NCBI RefSeq assembly: GCF_024297185.1
Contig: NZ_JANCTD010000009.1
Coordinates: 124,001-188,000 of the forward strand
Origin: Lewinella sp. JB7
GTDB taxonomy: Bacteria > Bacteroidota > Bacteroidia > Chitinophagales > Saprospiraceae
Length of the DNA stretch: 64,000 bases
Reading direction: 5' to 3'
The position numbers and the translations under genes are program-made. The notes beneath the pieces were generated by a model, which made no database searches, was not told the origin of the DNA, and was given only the letters and a program-made list of their open reading frames with translations. Shown here piece by piece: positions 1-9,770 of this stretch; the first letter of the stretch is position 1; the number at the start of each line of letters is the position of its first letter.

Positions 1-1142
1 ATAGGTACGACATCGCCATTTTTAGTACAGACCATAATCTCTTCCTTGGTCAGGGTGTAGGCACTGTTAGTTTCCTTGCCCTGAATGATCAAGTGAGCAG
101 CGGCCTGGCGGGGCACCAGACTACTGCGGGCAAGTGCCTGGCGAATGGTGTCCACGTATTCCGGATCGAAGGGTTCGTTAGCAAACTCCAGTCGGAATAG
201 TCGCCGGTTGACCAAACCGTAGCTCAGGTACGACAGCAACGGATCGGGATGTTGCTGCCAGGCCTTCACCGCGGTACTGATGTCGGTGTCGTCCAGGGCG
301 GCGAAGCAGTCCAGCAGATCGTTCCGCCGCTGGTGAAAATCGTCGCGGGTGATCCGGTGGTTCAGAAAGTAGGTGAGGGAAGGGGGTGCCCAGGGTGCCC
401 GACCGGTATCGGCAAGTTCCCGGGCCCGTTGCAGGATCAGGCGCAACATCTGCTCGGCGGCCACGACGGTTTTATGGAGGTATACCTGCCAGTACATGAT
501 GCGCCGACTGGTGAGAAAGCGCTCTACGCTGTAAATGCCCTTCTGCTCCACCACGAGCCGGTCGTTGACGACGTTCAGCATTTTAATGATGCGGTCGTAC
601 CCGATCACCCCCTCGGCCACTCCCGTGAAGTAACTGTCGCGGTTGAGGTAGTCCAGGCGGTCCATGTCCAGTTGTCCGCTCACCAGCTGATGAAGGAAGT
701 GTTTTTTATACTTTCCGGTAAAGACGCGGATGGCCAGGTCCAGGCGGCCGTTGAACTCGTCGTTCAGGCGCTGCATAAAGAGCAAACTCAGCTCTTCGTG
801 ATGAACGTCGATGAGGGTTTTCTCCAGGGTATGGGAAAAAGGACCGTGCCCGATATCGTGGAGCAGAATGGCGATCATGACCGCCTCCGCCTCCCGCTTA
901 TTGATCTTGACCCCCTTTCCCTTCAGGCTCGCGACCGCCTGCTGCATCAGGTGCAGGGCCCCTAGCGCGTGGTGAAACCGGGTGTGCAGCGCCCCGGGAT
1001 ACACGTAGTGCGTCAGGCTTACTTGCTTGACGTTGCGGAGCCGCTGGAAGTAGGGGTGCTCCACCAGATCAAACAGAATGCCGTAAGGGATACTGATGAA
1101 CCCGTACACGGGGTCGTTAAGGATCTTTTGCTTTTTCTCCAT
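1..1142 (-). CDS. HD-domain phosphohydrolase, 3' end outside window
   Basis: Reading the minus strand from the ATG at 1142 gives 380 codons with no stop before the window edge, so the C-terminus is missing. The N-terminus matches COG1078-type HD superfamily phosphohydrolases: a short lead-in (MEKKQKILNDPVYGFI), then HTRFHHALGALHL at about residue 60, and the metal-binding HD pair in LLHDIGHGPFSH at about residue 95. The family hydrolyses nucleotide-type phosphates and includes dGTPase relatives; the substrate cannot be read from sequence. It is divergent from trkA, with 165 bp between the two starts. No -7 box was recognised upstream. The family call is secure, the substrate is not. Confidence 0.88.
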   Translation of the reverse strand, partial: MEKKQKILNDPVYGFISIPYGILFDLVEHPYFQRLRNVKQVSLTHYVYPGALHTRFHHALGALHLMQQAVASLKGKGVKINKREAEAVMIAILLHDIGHGPFSHTLEKTLIDVHHEELSLLFMQRLNDEFNGRLDLAIRVFTGKYKKHFLHQLVSGQLDMDRLDYLNRDSYFTGVAEGVIGYDRIIKMLNVVNDRLVVEQKGIYSVERFLTSRRIMYWQVYLHKTVVAAEQMLRLILQRARELADTGRAPWAPPSLTYFLNHRITRDDFHQRRNDLLDCFAALDDTDISTAVKAWQQHPDPLLSYLSYGLVNRRLFRLEFANEPFDPEYVDTIRQALARSSLVPRQAAAHLIIQGKETNSAYTLTKEEIMVCTKNGDVVP

Positions 1143-1307
1143 CGTGGCGTACTTCCTAACCTGCGTTCGCCCATTACGTTCAGCAAGCCGGAGGATTCCG
1201 GTAACGGATGACCTAAACGCTTGCCCCCGGTGTTCTCCCTTTGCGGCTCCGCACCGAATGTGCGGTATTATGACGAACTTTGCGGCCGCAAACCCCTATC
1301 TCAAACG

Positions 1308-2648
1308 ATGAACATAGTAATCGCCGGAGCCGGTGACGTCGGCTTCCACCTCGCCGAGTTGTTGGCCACGGAGAACCAGAACATCGTACTGATCGACAAC
1401 GACCAGGAAGTACTCGACTACGCGGGTTCCCACCTGGACGTGCTCACCGTACGGGGCGACGCCACCAGCCTCTCCACGCTCGAAACCGCCCGGGCGGGTA
1501 CCGCCGACCTGCTGCTGGCCGTCACCACCAGCGAACAAACCAACATGATGGCCGCCATCCTGTCCAAAAAGATGGGCGCGGGGCGCGTGATCGCACGGGT
1601 CGACAACGAGGAGTACCTGGAATGCAACAACGAACAAACGATCTGCTCGCTGGGCATCGACCAACTCATCAGTCCGCGTCAATTAGCAGCCGTGGAGATC
1701 GAGCGACTAGTGAAGAAGTGCTCCTTTACGGACATCTACGAATTCGAAGACGGCAAGCTCTCCCTGGTCGGTATCACCCTGGATTCCAATTCTCCCCTCG
1801 TAGGCCGCCAACTCGGGGAAATCGAAGGGCTCAACGACCGAAAGGAATTGCAGTTGATCGCCATCCTGCGGGGCCACCAAACCCTCATCCCGCGGGGACA
1901 TACCGAACTGCGCCGCAACGACCACATCTACTTTATCACCCGGCCGGAACACACCAAACTGGTGGAGCGCTTCGTCGGGAAGAAGGCGGTGAAGGTGACC
2001 AACGCCATGATCATGGGCGGCACCGACCTCGCCATCGCCACCGCCCGACGACTGCAACACGACTACAGCGTCACCATCGTGGAAAAGGATAAGAATCGCT
2101 GCAAGCTCATCACCACGATGCTGGATAATGTCCTCGTCGTCAAGGGAGACTACACCAACTTCGACCTGTTGGAAGAGGAAGGGCTATCGAAGATGGATGC
2201 CTTCATGGCCCTCACCGAGAACAGCGAAACCAACATCATCGCCTGCCTCACCGCCCACAATCACGGGGTGTATAAGACCATCGCCCAGGTGGAAAACAAG
2301 GAGTACATCCACATCAGCCAGAACATCGGCGTAGATACCCTCATCAACAAAAAGCTGCTGGCGGCCAACAACATCTTCCGCTACATCCGTAAGGGAAACG
2401 TGGAGGCGGTGACGAGCCTTCAGGGCGTGGATGCCGAGGTGATCGAATACGTCATTACCAAAAGCAACCAGCTCACCCGCAAGACGCTTAAGGAGCTGCA
2501 TTTTCCGGATACCGCCCTCATCGGGGGTATTATCCGGGGCGACGAAACCATCATCCCCAACGGATCCTCCCAACTGCAGATCGGAGACCGGGTAATCGTC
2601 TTCGCCAAACCCCAGGCTATCCGACGCCTCGAACAACTGTTCCGCTGA
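1308..2648 (+). CDS. trkA: Trk potassium uptake protein TrkA (NAD-binding regulatory subunit)
   Basis: 446 aa, the usual length for the duplicated form. Two RCK units are visible: an N-terminal Rossmann fold opening with MNIVIAGAGDVGFHLAELL (GxGxxG), a TrkA-C domain near residues 140-220, a second Rossmann unit starting near 230 (MIMGGTDLAIATARRL) and a final TrkA-C domain to the end. An acidic residue follows each beta-2 (LIDND, IVEKDK), as expected for NAD(H) binding. The open frame continues 29 codons upstream, but the ATG at 1308 is chosen because the Rossmann strand begins there. It regulates the TrkH channel from the cytoplasmic side. The trkH ATG lies 4 bp after this stop, so the two genes form one operon. 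Confidence 0.96.
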   Translation: MNIVIAGAGDVGFHLAELLATENQNIVLIDNDQEVLDYAGSHLDVLTVRGDATSLSTLETARAGTADLLLAVTTSEQTNMMAAILSKKMGAGRVIARVDNEEYLECNNEQTICSLGIDQLISPRQLAAVEIERLVKKCSFTDIYEFEDGKLSLVGITLDSNSPLVGRQLGEIEGLNDRKELQLIAILRGHQTLIPRGHTELRRNDHIYFITRPEHTKLVERFVGKKAVKVTNAMIMGGTDLAIATARRLQHDYSVTIVEKDKNRCKLITTMLDNVLVVKGDYTNFDLLEEEGLSKMDAFMALTENSETNIIACLTAHNHGVYKTIAQVENKEYIHISQNIGVDTLINKKLLAANNIFRYIRKGNVEAVTSLQGVDAEVIEYVITKSNQLTRKTLKELHFPDTALIGGIIRGDETIIPNGSSQLQIGDRVIVFAKPQAIRRLEQLFR

Positions 2649-2652
2649 TTTT

Positions 2653-4137
2653 ATGCACCGACTGATCAATTTCTGGCCCATTGCCCGGGTGATCAGCGTA
2701 CTGCTCCTGATCATCGGCCTGCTGATGTGGACCGGTATTCCCTTCAGTGCGTACTACGGAGAAAGCGTACTGCCGCTGGCCTATGCCGGTCTGACCACCG
2801 TGGCCGCGGCCGGCCTGCTGTGGTTAATCACCCAGCGTACCCGGCGCGACGATTCCCTGCCCCGCCCCGCCGACGCGACCATCCGCAAACGGGAAGGTTA
2901 CCTCATCGTAGCACTGAGCTGGATGGCCATGGTATCCTTCGGCATGCTGCCCTATCTGTACAGCGGAATGCTCCCCGACGTGACCGACGCCCTCTTCGAA
3001 ACGGTGTCGGGCATGACTACCACCGGAGCCTCGGTGCTGACCGACATCGAGGTGCAACCGCGCGGTCTGCTGTACTGGCGCAGCCTCACCCAGTGGATCG
3101 GCGGGATGGGCATCATCGTACTCACCGTGGCCATCTTCCCCCTGCTCGGCATCGGCGGCATTGAACTCTTCGCCGCCGAAGCACCGGGACCGACCTCCGA
3201 TAAATTACACCCCCGCATCAGCGAAACGGCCAAGCGGCTGTGGTTCATTTACGTCGGACTGACGGTCGCCGAAGGAATCGTGCTGTGGGTGGCAGGAATG
3301 AGCCCCTACGAAGCCGTCAACCACGCCCTCACCACGATGGCCACGGGGGGCTTCAGTACCCGCAACGCAAGCGCCGCGGCCTTCTCCCCGCTGATTCAGT
3401 ACATCATCGTAATATTCATGTTCCTGGCCGGCGTAAACTATACGGTCCTCTACCTGAGCCTGAAGCGGCGGTGGACGGACGTGTGGCAGAGTGACGAGCT
3501 CAAGGCTTACATCAGTCTGGTAGTGGTCCTCACCTTATTCTTCACCGCTCGCATTTGCTACCTGAAGGAGCTTCCTCTGGAACAGAGTTTCCGGGACAGC
3601 GTCTTTCAGGTAGTAAGCCTGATCACTACCACCGGCTTCGTATCGGCCGATTACACGAGTTGGGCACCCAGCCTCACGATGATCTGCTTCGTTTTGCTGT
3701 TCCTGGGGGCCTGCGCGGGATCTACCTCGGGGGGCATTAAAATCATCCGCAATTTAGTGTTCTTCAAGAACAGCTACCTGGAGTTCAAACGGATCGTGCA
3801 CCCCCAGGCCATCATTCCCCTGCGCCTCAACGGGCAGGTGGTGCCGGGGCGGGTGATTACGCACATCTTCAATTTTTTACTGCTTTACCTGATCCTGTTC
3901 GTGGTCGGCTCCGTAGTGCTGAGTATGCTGGGCCTGGATTTCGTTACGGCCATCGGAGCCATGGCGACCAGCCTGGGAAATGTCGGACCGGGTATCGGAG
4001 AGGTAGGCCCGGTCAACAATTTTGCGTGGCTATCCGCCCCGGTGAAGCTGTTCCTCAGTTTCGTTATGATCGTCGGTCGCCTGGAAATCTTCACCGTACT
4101 GGTCCTCTTCACGCCCTATTTCTGGCGGCTAAATTAA
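2653..4137 (+). CDS. trkH: Trk potassium uptake protein TrkH (membrane subunit)
   Basis: 494 aa integral membrane protein with about ten hydrophobic segments. All four selectivity-filter P-loops of the TrkH/KtrB family can be read: TTTGAS (about residue 120), TMATGGFST (about 232), TTTGFVSAD (about 325) and ATSLGNVGPG (about 440). It forms the potassium pore gated by the TrkA ring encoded immediately upstream. The stop codon TAA (4135-4137) overlaps the stop of the convergent lipoprotein gene within the palindrome TTAA. Confidence 0.96.
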   Translation: MHRLINFWPIARVISVLLLIIGLLMWTGIPFSAYYGESVLPLAYAGLTTVAAAGLLWLITQRTRRDDSLPRPADATIRKREGYLIVALSWMAMVSFGMLPYLYSGMLPDVTDALFETVSGMTTTGASVLTDIEVQPRGLLYWRSLTQWIGGMGIIVLTVAIFPLLGIGGIELFAAEAPGPTSDKLHPRISETAKRLWFIYVGLTVAEGIVLWVAGMSPYEAVNHALTTMATGGFSTRNASAAAFSPLIQYIIVIFMFLAGVNYTVLYLSLKRRWTDVWQSDELKAYISLVVVLTLFFTARICYLKELPLEQSFRDSVFQVVSLITTTGFVSADYTSWAPSLTMICFVLLFLGACAGSTSGGIKIIRNLVFFKNSYLEFKRIVHPQAIIPLRLNGQVVPGRVITHIFNFLLLYLILFVVGSVVLSMLGLDFVTAIGAMATSLGNVGPGIGEVGPVNNFAWLSAPVKLFLSFVMIVGRLEIFTVLVLFTPYFWRLN

Positions 4138-4589
4138 TTGGCGGCCAGCCAGGCTCGCCGTAGCATACGGCAGGAGCGCTCACTGTCCTCATCGTCAACC
4201 GCCCACGGCATACGCGCAATGGCGGTTTCGAGCGCATGGGTCAGGGCGGGGTCGCTGGTCCGACGGCAGTTGACCGTAGTGTTCGTCCGGGAGCGGTAGT
4301 AGCTGAGCCGAAAACCCGCGCTTTCCCCCGCCGCTTCGGTACAGGTATCAGCAATGCCGACAACCGGAAGCAGCGCAAAGCTTCCGACCGGATAGCTAAG
4401 GTGATGACGGGGGTACTGCCGGTGGGTGAGGGAGCCGCTTCCGTCACCGTGGATCCGGAGCCGCCAACCGTCATTCCCCCGGATTTCGGCGTAATCCAGG
4501 GGAGGGAAGCCGGGACCGACGACGACCGGACCGCAGCCCGCAAACAGGAAAATCAGGAGCGGACCAATGAGCAGTGGAGTCGCGGGCAT
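4134..4589 (-). CDS. small hypothetical lipoprotein
   Basis: 151 aa. The N-terminus is a lipoprotein signal (LLIGPLLIFLFAGC) with the lipobox cysteine at residue 19. The mature part is short, contains four further cysteines and no family motif that I recognise. It converges with trkH (stops overlap by 3 bp) and is divergent from the M16 peptidase gene, with only 38 bp between starts. Function unknown; reality is supported by the lipobox and the tight fit between neighbours. Confidence 0.68.
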   Translation of the reverse strand: MPATPLLIGPLLIFLFAGCGPVVVGPGFPPLDYAEIRGNDGWRLRIHGDGSGSLTHRQYPRHHLSYPVGSFALLPVVGIADTCTEAAGESAGFRLSYYRSRTNTTVNCRRTSDPALTHALETAIARMPWAVDDEDSERSCRMLRRAWLAAN

Positions 4590-4615
4590 AGCAACTATAC
4601 GGATGCACCAGGGTT

Positions 4616-4623
4616 TGCTTTTG
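4616..4623 (+). promoter_or_regulatory. -7 box candidate, M16 peptidase gene
   Basis: TGCTTTTG matches the Bacteroidota -7 consensus TAnnTTTG at all but the second fixed position, and ends four bases before the ATG at 4628. If used, the transcript would begin at or next to the start codon. No -33 TTTG was identified. Confidence 0.35.
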
Positions 4624-4627
4624 GCGT

Positions 4628-5878
4628 ATGATCCAATTCGAAAACTATACCCTCGACAACGGGCTTACGGTACTTCTGCACCACGATGAACAGCGGACGG
4701 TCGTCACCGTCAACGTGCTGTACAAGGTCGGGAGCCGCAACGATCCACCCCACCGAACGGGCTTCGCTCACCTGTTCGAACACCTCATGTTTGCCGGATC
4801 GGAAAGCGTGCCGAACTTCGACGACGCCCTGCAACTGGCCGGCGGCGAAAACAACGCCGTTACCAGCAGCGATTACACGCTTTACTACGACGTACTCCCG
4901 GCCGAAAACCTGGAAACCGCCCTCTGGCTCGAGAGCGACCGCATGCGTAAACTGCGGTTCAGCGAGCGGTCGCTGGAAAACGAAAAGCGGGTGGTCGTGG
5001 AAGAATTCCGGGAAACCTGTCTCGAACAACCCTACGGCGATCTCTACCACCACTTCAACGCCCTCATCTACCGCAGCCACCCCTACCGCTGGCCGGTCAT
5101 CGGCCAGGATATCAGTCACATACAGGGAGCGACGCTGGCCGAAGTGAAGGACTTCTATTACCGCTATTACCGCCCCGACAACGCCATCTTGTGTATCGCC
5201 GGCAATTATGATCCGACTACGATCCGCGAGCGTATTGCCCACTGGTTCGGTCGTATACCGGCCGCCGCCGTGCCGGATCGTCCGCGCATCGACCCCGAGC
5301 CGGATCAGGAAGAACTACGGCACCTTACGGTACGGGCTGATGTGCCCAGTCCGGTCATCTACCTGCACTACCGCACGGTGGATCGCCTGCACCCCGACTT
5401 TCCGGCCACCGACGTCCTCAGTTTCCTACTGGGTGGGGGCCGGTCTTCCCTGCTTTACCGGCGACTGGTGCGGGATACGGAGTTATTTGCGGAGGTAAGC
5501 GCCGGTATCAACGACAATTTAGAGGCGGGGGGCATCATCGTGGAAGCACGGCCCAGTGAAGACGTAGACTACGCCACCGCACGGGAGGCTCTCTTCGCTG
5601 CGGTCGGGGAAATGGTCACTCAGGGCATCAGTCAGTCGGAACTCGATAAGGTGATCAATCAACTGGAACAGCGTAATCACTACCGGGAGGCCAACATCAG
5701 TAGCCGCGCCAACGAACTTGTGTTTTATGCCCTGCTCGGCGAGCCCGAGTTGATCAATACGGAGATGGATCGCTACCTCTCCCTTACGGTCGAAGAGATC
5801 AATCGGATAGCCCGTACCTACCTCACCGCCGCCCGCCGCGCGGAACTGGAGTACCTCACTCTGCCACCAGAAGTGTAG
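4628..5878 (+). CDS. M16 family zinc metallopeptidase (single unit)
   Basis: 416 aa. The inverted zinc motif HxxEH is present as HLFEH near residue 49, with the third ligand expected in VVVEEFRE about 70 residues later. An N-terminal catalytic half and a C-terminal M16-like half (LLGGGRSSLLYRRLVR near residue 270) are both present. No signal peptide is visible, so the protein looks cytosolic, unlike the exported PqqL-like peptidases of the phylum. No second M16 gene follows, so there is no evident inactive partner. The last 23 bp overlap the 3' end of the convergent T9SS cargo gene. Confidence 0.93.
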   Translation: MIQFENYTLDNGLTVLLHHDEQRTVVTVNVLYKVGSRNDPPHRTGFAHLFEHLMFAGSESVPNFDDALQLAGGENNAVTSSDYTLYYDVLPAENLETALWLESDRMRKLRFSERSLENEKRVVVEEFRETCLEQPYGDLYHHFNALIYRSHPYRWPVIGQDISHIQGATLAEVKDFYYRYYRPDNAILCIAGNYDPTTIRERIAHWFGRIPAAAVPDRPRIDPEPDQEELRHLTVRADVPSPVIYLHYRTVDRLHPDFPATDVLSFLLGGGRSSLLYRRLVRDTELFAEVSAGINDNLEAGGIIVEARPSEDVDYATAREALFAAVGEMVTQGISQSELDKVINQLEQRNHYREANISSRANELVFYALLGEPELINTEMDRYLSLTVEEINRIARTYLTAARRAELEYLTLPPEV

Positions 5879-8528
5879 TCCCCGCCTTCCGCTCGATCGC
5901 GCCGTTGTAGAGTCTTATTTCCGCCGACCATAAATACGTGCCGGTGTTGGCCGGCCGACCACCCAGGTGCCCGTCCCAGCCCCGTTGCGCTGAGTTGGGG
6001 GCAAAGTCGGTGTCGGACCAGACCACTTCCCCCCAGCGGGTGTACACGTGGAAACTGACGACCCGCTCTACCAGGCCGGCATTCGCGAAGATTGCTACGT
6101 AATCGTTGTTTCCGTCGCCGTTGGGACTAAAGGCATTGGGCACGAAGAAGGGGGTGCGACCGTCAACCGCGACGTAGTTCGTCAACGTATCGGTGCACCC
6201 GTAAATGTCCTGAATGATGAGATCGATGTCCTGGGTGTAGGGAGCGGTCAGCGTAGTGTTCGGACAGGTAGGACAGTCGAACAACTCGGCCGGCTCCCAG
6301 CGGTACGAGAATATCTGATTGACGGGAACACGGTAATCCAGCCGAATATCGACGCTGCCGCCGGCTTCCTGGGGGAAAAAGGCGGGCAGGGAAATAAAGC
6401 GTGGGGCCGCCTTCGGAAAAAAGAACTCGGGCTGTAGGATCTCACAGCCGGCTGCATCCCGAATTCGCAGGGGGTAGTAATTCCCCGGCGTAAGGGTATT
6501 CCAGAAATCTTCGCCCTGATAGTTAATACCGTCTACGCTGTAATCGTAGGGTGGAATGCCGCCGCTGGCGTTGAGCGCCAGGGGGGGGCGACGTAACTGG
6601 TGGCAGGCAATAGCGATGGGCTGGATGGATTCCGGGTCACGAATCTCCACGACCGCCGTGTCCGAGCACCCGAGGGCATCCGTGACCTGGATGCGGTAAT
6701 TTCCCGCATCGAGGTCCGTAAATTCCAGTCCGCCCGCGGCCGCGCTGTCCAAGCGGTAAGTGTAGGGCTCCACGGTCGGAAGATGGGTCGCGGAGATGGT
6801 CCCGTCGATGCTACCGGCGCAGGTAGGATCGGTGTAGGCAATATTCAGCGCGGGACGGTAGAAATCTACCCGCAGCCTGTCGTTGGTGGTTACGCCGCAC
6901 GCCCGATCCTCCAGGGCTACAATGTGGTAGTTGCCGCTGCGGGTAACGGGCCAGCTCACGCGGCCGGCAGCGGGGAGGTTCACGGTCTGCGGAGGACCGG
7001 CATCGATGCGGTAAGTAAGTCGATAGGGACCGACGCCGGTAAGGTCGGCGACGATTTGTTGCTCTTCTCCCCAGCAGGCCGTAAGGTCCTGGGCAGGAAA
7101 GCTTACCGTGGGCGGGTCGCTGGAGCGGGTCGCGGCCCGGCGAGACCGGGATTCGCCACAGGCATCCGTAATCCGTACGGAAATGGTGTCGGGAAGGGAT
7201 TCCGTGACGACGGGTTCGGCTTCGGTGCTGCCGAAGCTCCACTGGTAGGAATAGGGCGGGACCCCCCCGTCAATCTCCACCGACAGGGTAGACCCGTTAT
7301 CCGGGCAGTAGTAAAAGACGTCGTCGAAGCCTACTTCCAGCGGGGCGGCTTCGCGGACCAGGATTCGCACCGAATCCGTGTAGCAAGCACAAGGAACGTC
7401 CAGAATCAACCACGCTTCTTCCTGACCTTCCTGCAGCGTATCCGTAAGGGCCCTGATGGGAACCTCGGCGTAGTACTGCCCGGCCGGAATAGTGACGGTC
7501 CCGCTACCGGCGGTGAAGTCGGCCGTGTCCGTGGCGACGGAGTTGTCGCTGAGGCGGTAAGTGATCGTTTGGTCACGATCGAGTTGGCTGTCCGGCCCCC
7601 GGGTAACGCGCATGGTGGCGGGGGTGCAACCTTCGTATACGACGATCGGTTCGTCCCGTCCTTCTTCACTTTCCAGACTGACGCTGGATCCCAGATTGAA
7701 GCTGCCGGCTTCGAGGAACACGGCGGAGTCGAGATTGCTGTCGTTGATGTCGGCGACCAACAGGCGAATGTGGTAGGTAGCACACGGTTGCACGCGTATC
7801 GTGGCCGTGAGGATAACCGTCTGGCCGTCGTACTCGATCGACTGGAAGCGCGGACCGGTTTCCATGCTCCCACCGCAGTTGGCTTCCTGCTTGGTAGAGG
7901 AGAATTCGTTGTCGAGATAGTACTGCTTGTTGTTGCGGAAGTTGACGTTGTTGATCGACACCGGTTGGCGGGTACCGGGAACAATGGCTACGTTGACGGC
8001 ACTGTCCGAGTACGGGCCCGCGAAGCCCGGTCCGCTGATGAAAAAGCCGAAAATGTCGTTGAACTTAGCTCCCGCGAACTCGCAGTACTCCTCCGAAGCA
8101 AAGACATAACGGAAGGAGATCACCGGTTCGAGGGGAACGAAATCGAATTCAATGCCGCTACGGTCGTACACGTCCCCGCTGGAGACCCGGCTGATGTCGG
8201 GATCTGGGGTCAGGCCGCTCAGTTCGGTACCGGTATTGGTACGTTTATTGGGACCAATGGCGTTCTTTACCTTTCCGGTAGACAGGATAATGCCGCGGCT
8301 GAAGCCGACGATATCCTCCGAACCCGTAAAGTAGCCGATGCCATCCGGATTGGTGCCGATCTGTTTGACGTTGAAAATGGTTTCGCACCGATCGGTGGCA
8401 AATACTTCCTTTACCAGGCGCTCGGCGTCATAGCTGGGATCAACCTCCAGGGGGGACGTACCGGTCTGCCCGACCACTAGCGAGGTCGACCAGCACAGGA
8501 GGCAGGCGAGGAAAATTCTGAAAACCAT
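5856..8528 (-). CDS. choice-of-anchor L protein with type IX (type B) sorting domain
   Basis: 890 aa. A signal peptide (residues 1-20, ending VVGQ) is followed by a choice-of-anchor L domain at about 30-270 (typical segments GRFASEEY-like: YVFASEEYCEF; DIFGFFISGPG), a Calx-beta-like stretch (about 290-390), several PKD/SprB-like modules, and at the C-terminus the gliding-motility-associated domain that opens with FVPNAFSPNGDGNND and ends KAGTTLLVAE. This last domain directs export through the type IX secretion system and surface attachment. Function beyond adhesion or surface display is unknown. Its stop overlaps the M16 gene by 23 bp. Confidence 0.93.
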   Translation of the reverse strand: MVFRIFLACLLCWSTSLVVGQTGTSPLEVDPSYDAERLVKEVFATDRCETIFNVKQIGTNPDGIGYFTGSEDIVGFSRGIILSTGKVKNAIGPNKRTNTGTELSGLTPDPDISRVSSGDVYDRSGIEFDFVPLEPVISFRYVFASEEYCEFAGAKFNDIFGFFISGPGFAGPYSDSAVNVAIVPGTRQPVSINNVNFRNNKQYYLDNEFSSTKQEANCGGSMETGPRFQSIEYDGQTVILTATIRVQPCATYHIRLLVADINDSNLDSAVFLEAGSFNLGSSVSLESEEGRDEPIVVYEGCTPATMRVTRGPDSQLDRDQTITYRLSDNSVATDTADFTAGSGTVTIPAGQYYAEVPIRALTDTLQEGQEEAWLILDVPCACYTDSVRILVREAAPLEVGFDDVFYYCPDNGSTLSVEIDGGVPPYSYQWSFGSTEAEPVVTESLPDTISVRITDACGESRSRRAATRSSDPPTVSFPAQDLTACWGEEQQIVADLTGVGPYRLTYRIDAGPPQTVNLPAAGRVSWPVTRSGNYHIVALEDRACGVTTNDRLRVDFYRPALNIAYTDPTCAGSIDGTISATHLPTVEPYTYRLDSAAAGGLEFTDLDAGNYRIQVTDALGCSDTAVVEIRDPESIQPIAIACHQLRRPPLALNASGGIPPYDYSVDGINYQGEDFWNTLTPGNYYPLRIRDAAGCEILQPEFFFPKAAPRFISLPAFFPQEAGGSVDIRLDYRVPVNQIFSYRWEPAELFDCPTCPNTTLTAPYTQDIDLIIQDIYGCTDTLTNYVAVDGRTPFFVPNAFSPNGDGNNDYVAIFANAGLVERVVSFHVYTRWGEVVWSDTDFAPNSAQRGWDGHLGGRPANTGTYLWSAEIRLYNGAIERKAGTTLLVAE

Positions 8529-8609
8529 TAAGTCCGGTTAGCTAGTCATTAGGGCGAATGGGTAATAGGTGCCGCTAATACAAGTCTGCTGGGAAAACCA
8601 GCCCGGGAG

Positions 8610-8617
8610 CAAACGTA
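8610..8617 (-). promoter_or_regulatory. -7 box candidate, choice-of-anchor L gene
   Basis: On the minus strand this reads TACGTTTG, a full match to TAnnTTTG, 82 bp upstream of the ATG at 8528. No convincing -33 TTTG was found at the expected distance, so only the -7 element is claimed. Confidence 0.5.
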
Positions 8618-8759
8618 TTGTGTGTTTTACATTTCGGGCCGCTAAATTAACGGTGGGTGGGCGCGGCGACGAAACCCTGGGTGTACGAATACAACCCCCA
8701 CCACCCCCCGGGTGTTTGTAAGCTTCCCCCCAACTTTGGCGGCCAGCCGTCTTTCGCTC

Positions 8760-9062
8760 ATGTTCGTACTTCTCCTCACCATCGTCATTGCCCTCTTCCT
8801 GGCGATGCTGTTCGTCAACCTATACTTCCGTGCCCGGGTACTGCGGGCCTATCGCATTCTGGTACGGAGCGAGGTGGATTTCACGGCTACGCAGATCCTG
8901 AACCGTCGCAGAATGGAGGAAGAAGTGGTGACGGCATACCCCCGGCAGGCGGAGGCGATCCGCGATTTCGGCAATTACCTGCGGCGGAGCATCCGTATGG
9001 CCACGGTGCTGTTGCTGCTCATCACCCTGTTCGGCGGTCTGCTGATGTGGTACGGCCGGTAA
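8760..9062 (+). CDS. small two-helix membrane protein
   Basis: 100 aa from the ATG at 8760, chosen because the first hydrophobic segment (MFVLLLTIVIALFLAMLFV) starts there; the open frame extends 16 codons further up. A second hydrophobic segment (ATVLLLLITLFGGLLMW) lies at the C-terminus, with a charged linker of about 55 residues between them. No known family recognised. It ends 3 bp from the convergent response-regulator stop. Confidence 0.6.
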   Translation: MFVLLLTIVIALFLAMLFVNLYFRARVLRAYRILVRSEVDFTATQILNRRRMEEEVVTAYPRQAEAIRDFGNYLRRSIRMATVLLLLITLFGGLLMWYGR

Positions 9063-9065
9063 CGG

Positions 9066-9770
9066 TCAGTCGGAAGCTACGGTCAGCGAAAAGCCGACGC
9101 CGTGAATGTTCTCTATCCTGATCCGGGGGTCCCGACTGAGGTACTTGCGCAACCGGCTGACGAATACGTCCAGGCTGCGGCCGAGGAAGTAGTCGTCTTC
9201 CCCCCATATCCTCTCCAGAATTTTTCCACGCTCGAGCACCTTATCGCGATTACGGTTGAGCAGCTGAAGGAGTTCGGCCTCCCGCCGCGTCAGTCGCCGG
9301 GGCTCGTCGTCGGCGTACGTCAGCCGCAGTTGGGCGGGGTCGAAGCGAAAGGCCCCGATCTGACCGGGATCGAAGGCGGGGGCGGCGGGCCGGACCCGGT
9401 TGCGCCGCAGGAAGACCTCGATTTTCAGGATCAGTTCCTCGATACTGAAGGGCTTGGTAATGTAATCGTCGGCCCCGATGCGCAGCCCGTGTAGGCGGTC
9501 CTCCTTCAGGCTCTTGGCGGTCAGAAAGAGAATAGGAATATTCTGGTCCCGCTCGCGAATCCGGCGGGCGAGTTCGTAACCGTCCACGCCGGGCAGCATC
9601 ACGTCGAGTAGGCAAAGGTCGACGTCCAGCTGGCCGGACTCGATAAGGGCGGCGGCGGCGTGACCGGAGTCTACGTGCAGGACCGAAAATCCGTTGAGCT
9701 CCAGATTGTCGCGGGTGACGAAGCCGAGGCTGTCGTCGTCCTCGACGTACAGTAATTTCGCTTTACTCAT
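9066..9770 (-). CDS. OmpR-family response regulator
   Basis: 234 aa. Receiver domain: acidic pocket VEDDD near residue 9, phospho-acceptor Asp in LLDVMLPG near residue 55, Thr in FLTAKS, Lys in ITKPFS. A winged-helix DNA-binding domain fills the C-terminal 100 residues (LTRREAELLQLL, SRLRKYLS). The start MSKAKLLYVEDD overlaps the kinase stop by 4 bp (ATGA), so kinase and regulator are translationally coupled. The open frame runs 30 codons further up inside the kinase gene, but that extension is proline-rich and not part of a receiver fold. Confidence 0.95.
   Translation of the reverse strand: MSKAKLLYVEDDDSLGFVTRDNLELNGFSVLHVDSGHAAAALIESGQLDVDLCLLDVMLPGVDGYELARRIRERDQNIPILFLTAKSLKEDRLHGLRIGADDYITKPFSIEELILKIEVFLRRNRVRPAAPAFDPGQIGAFRFDPAQLRLTYADDEPRRLTRREAELLQLLNRNRDKVLERGKILERIWGEDDYFLGRSLDVFVSRLRKYLSRDPRIRIENIHGVGFSLTVASD

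Noticed and set aside
6600-8480. A 626-codon open frame on the plus strand
   Set aside because: Antisense to the choice-of-anchor L gene; the minus frame has a signal peptide and full domain set.
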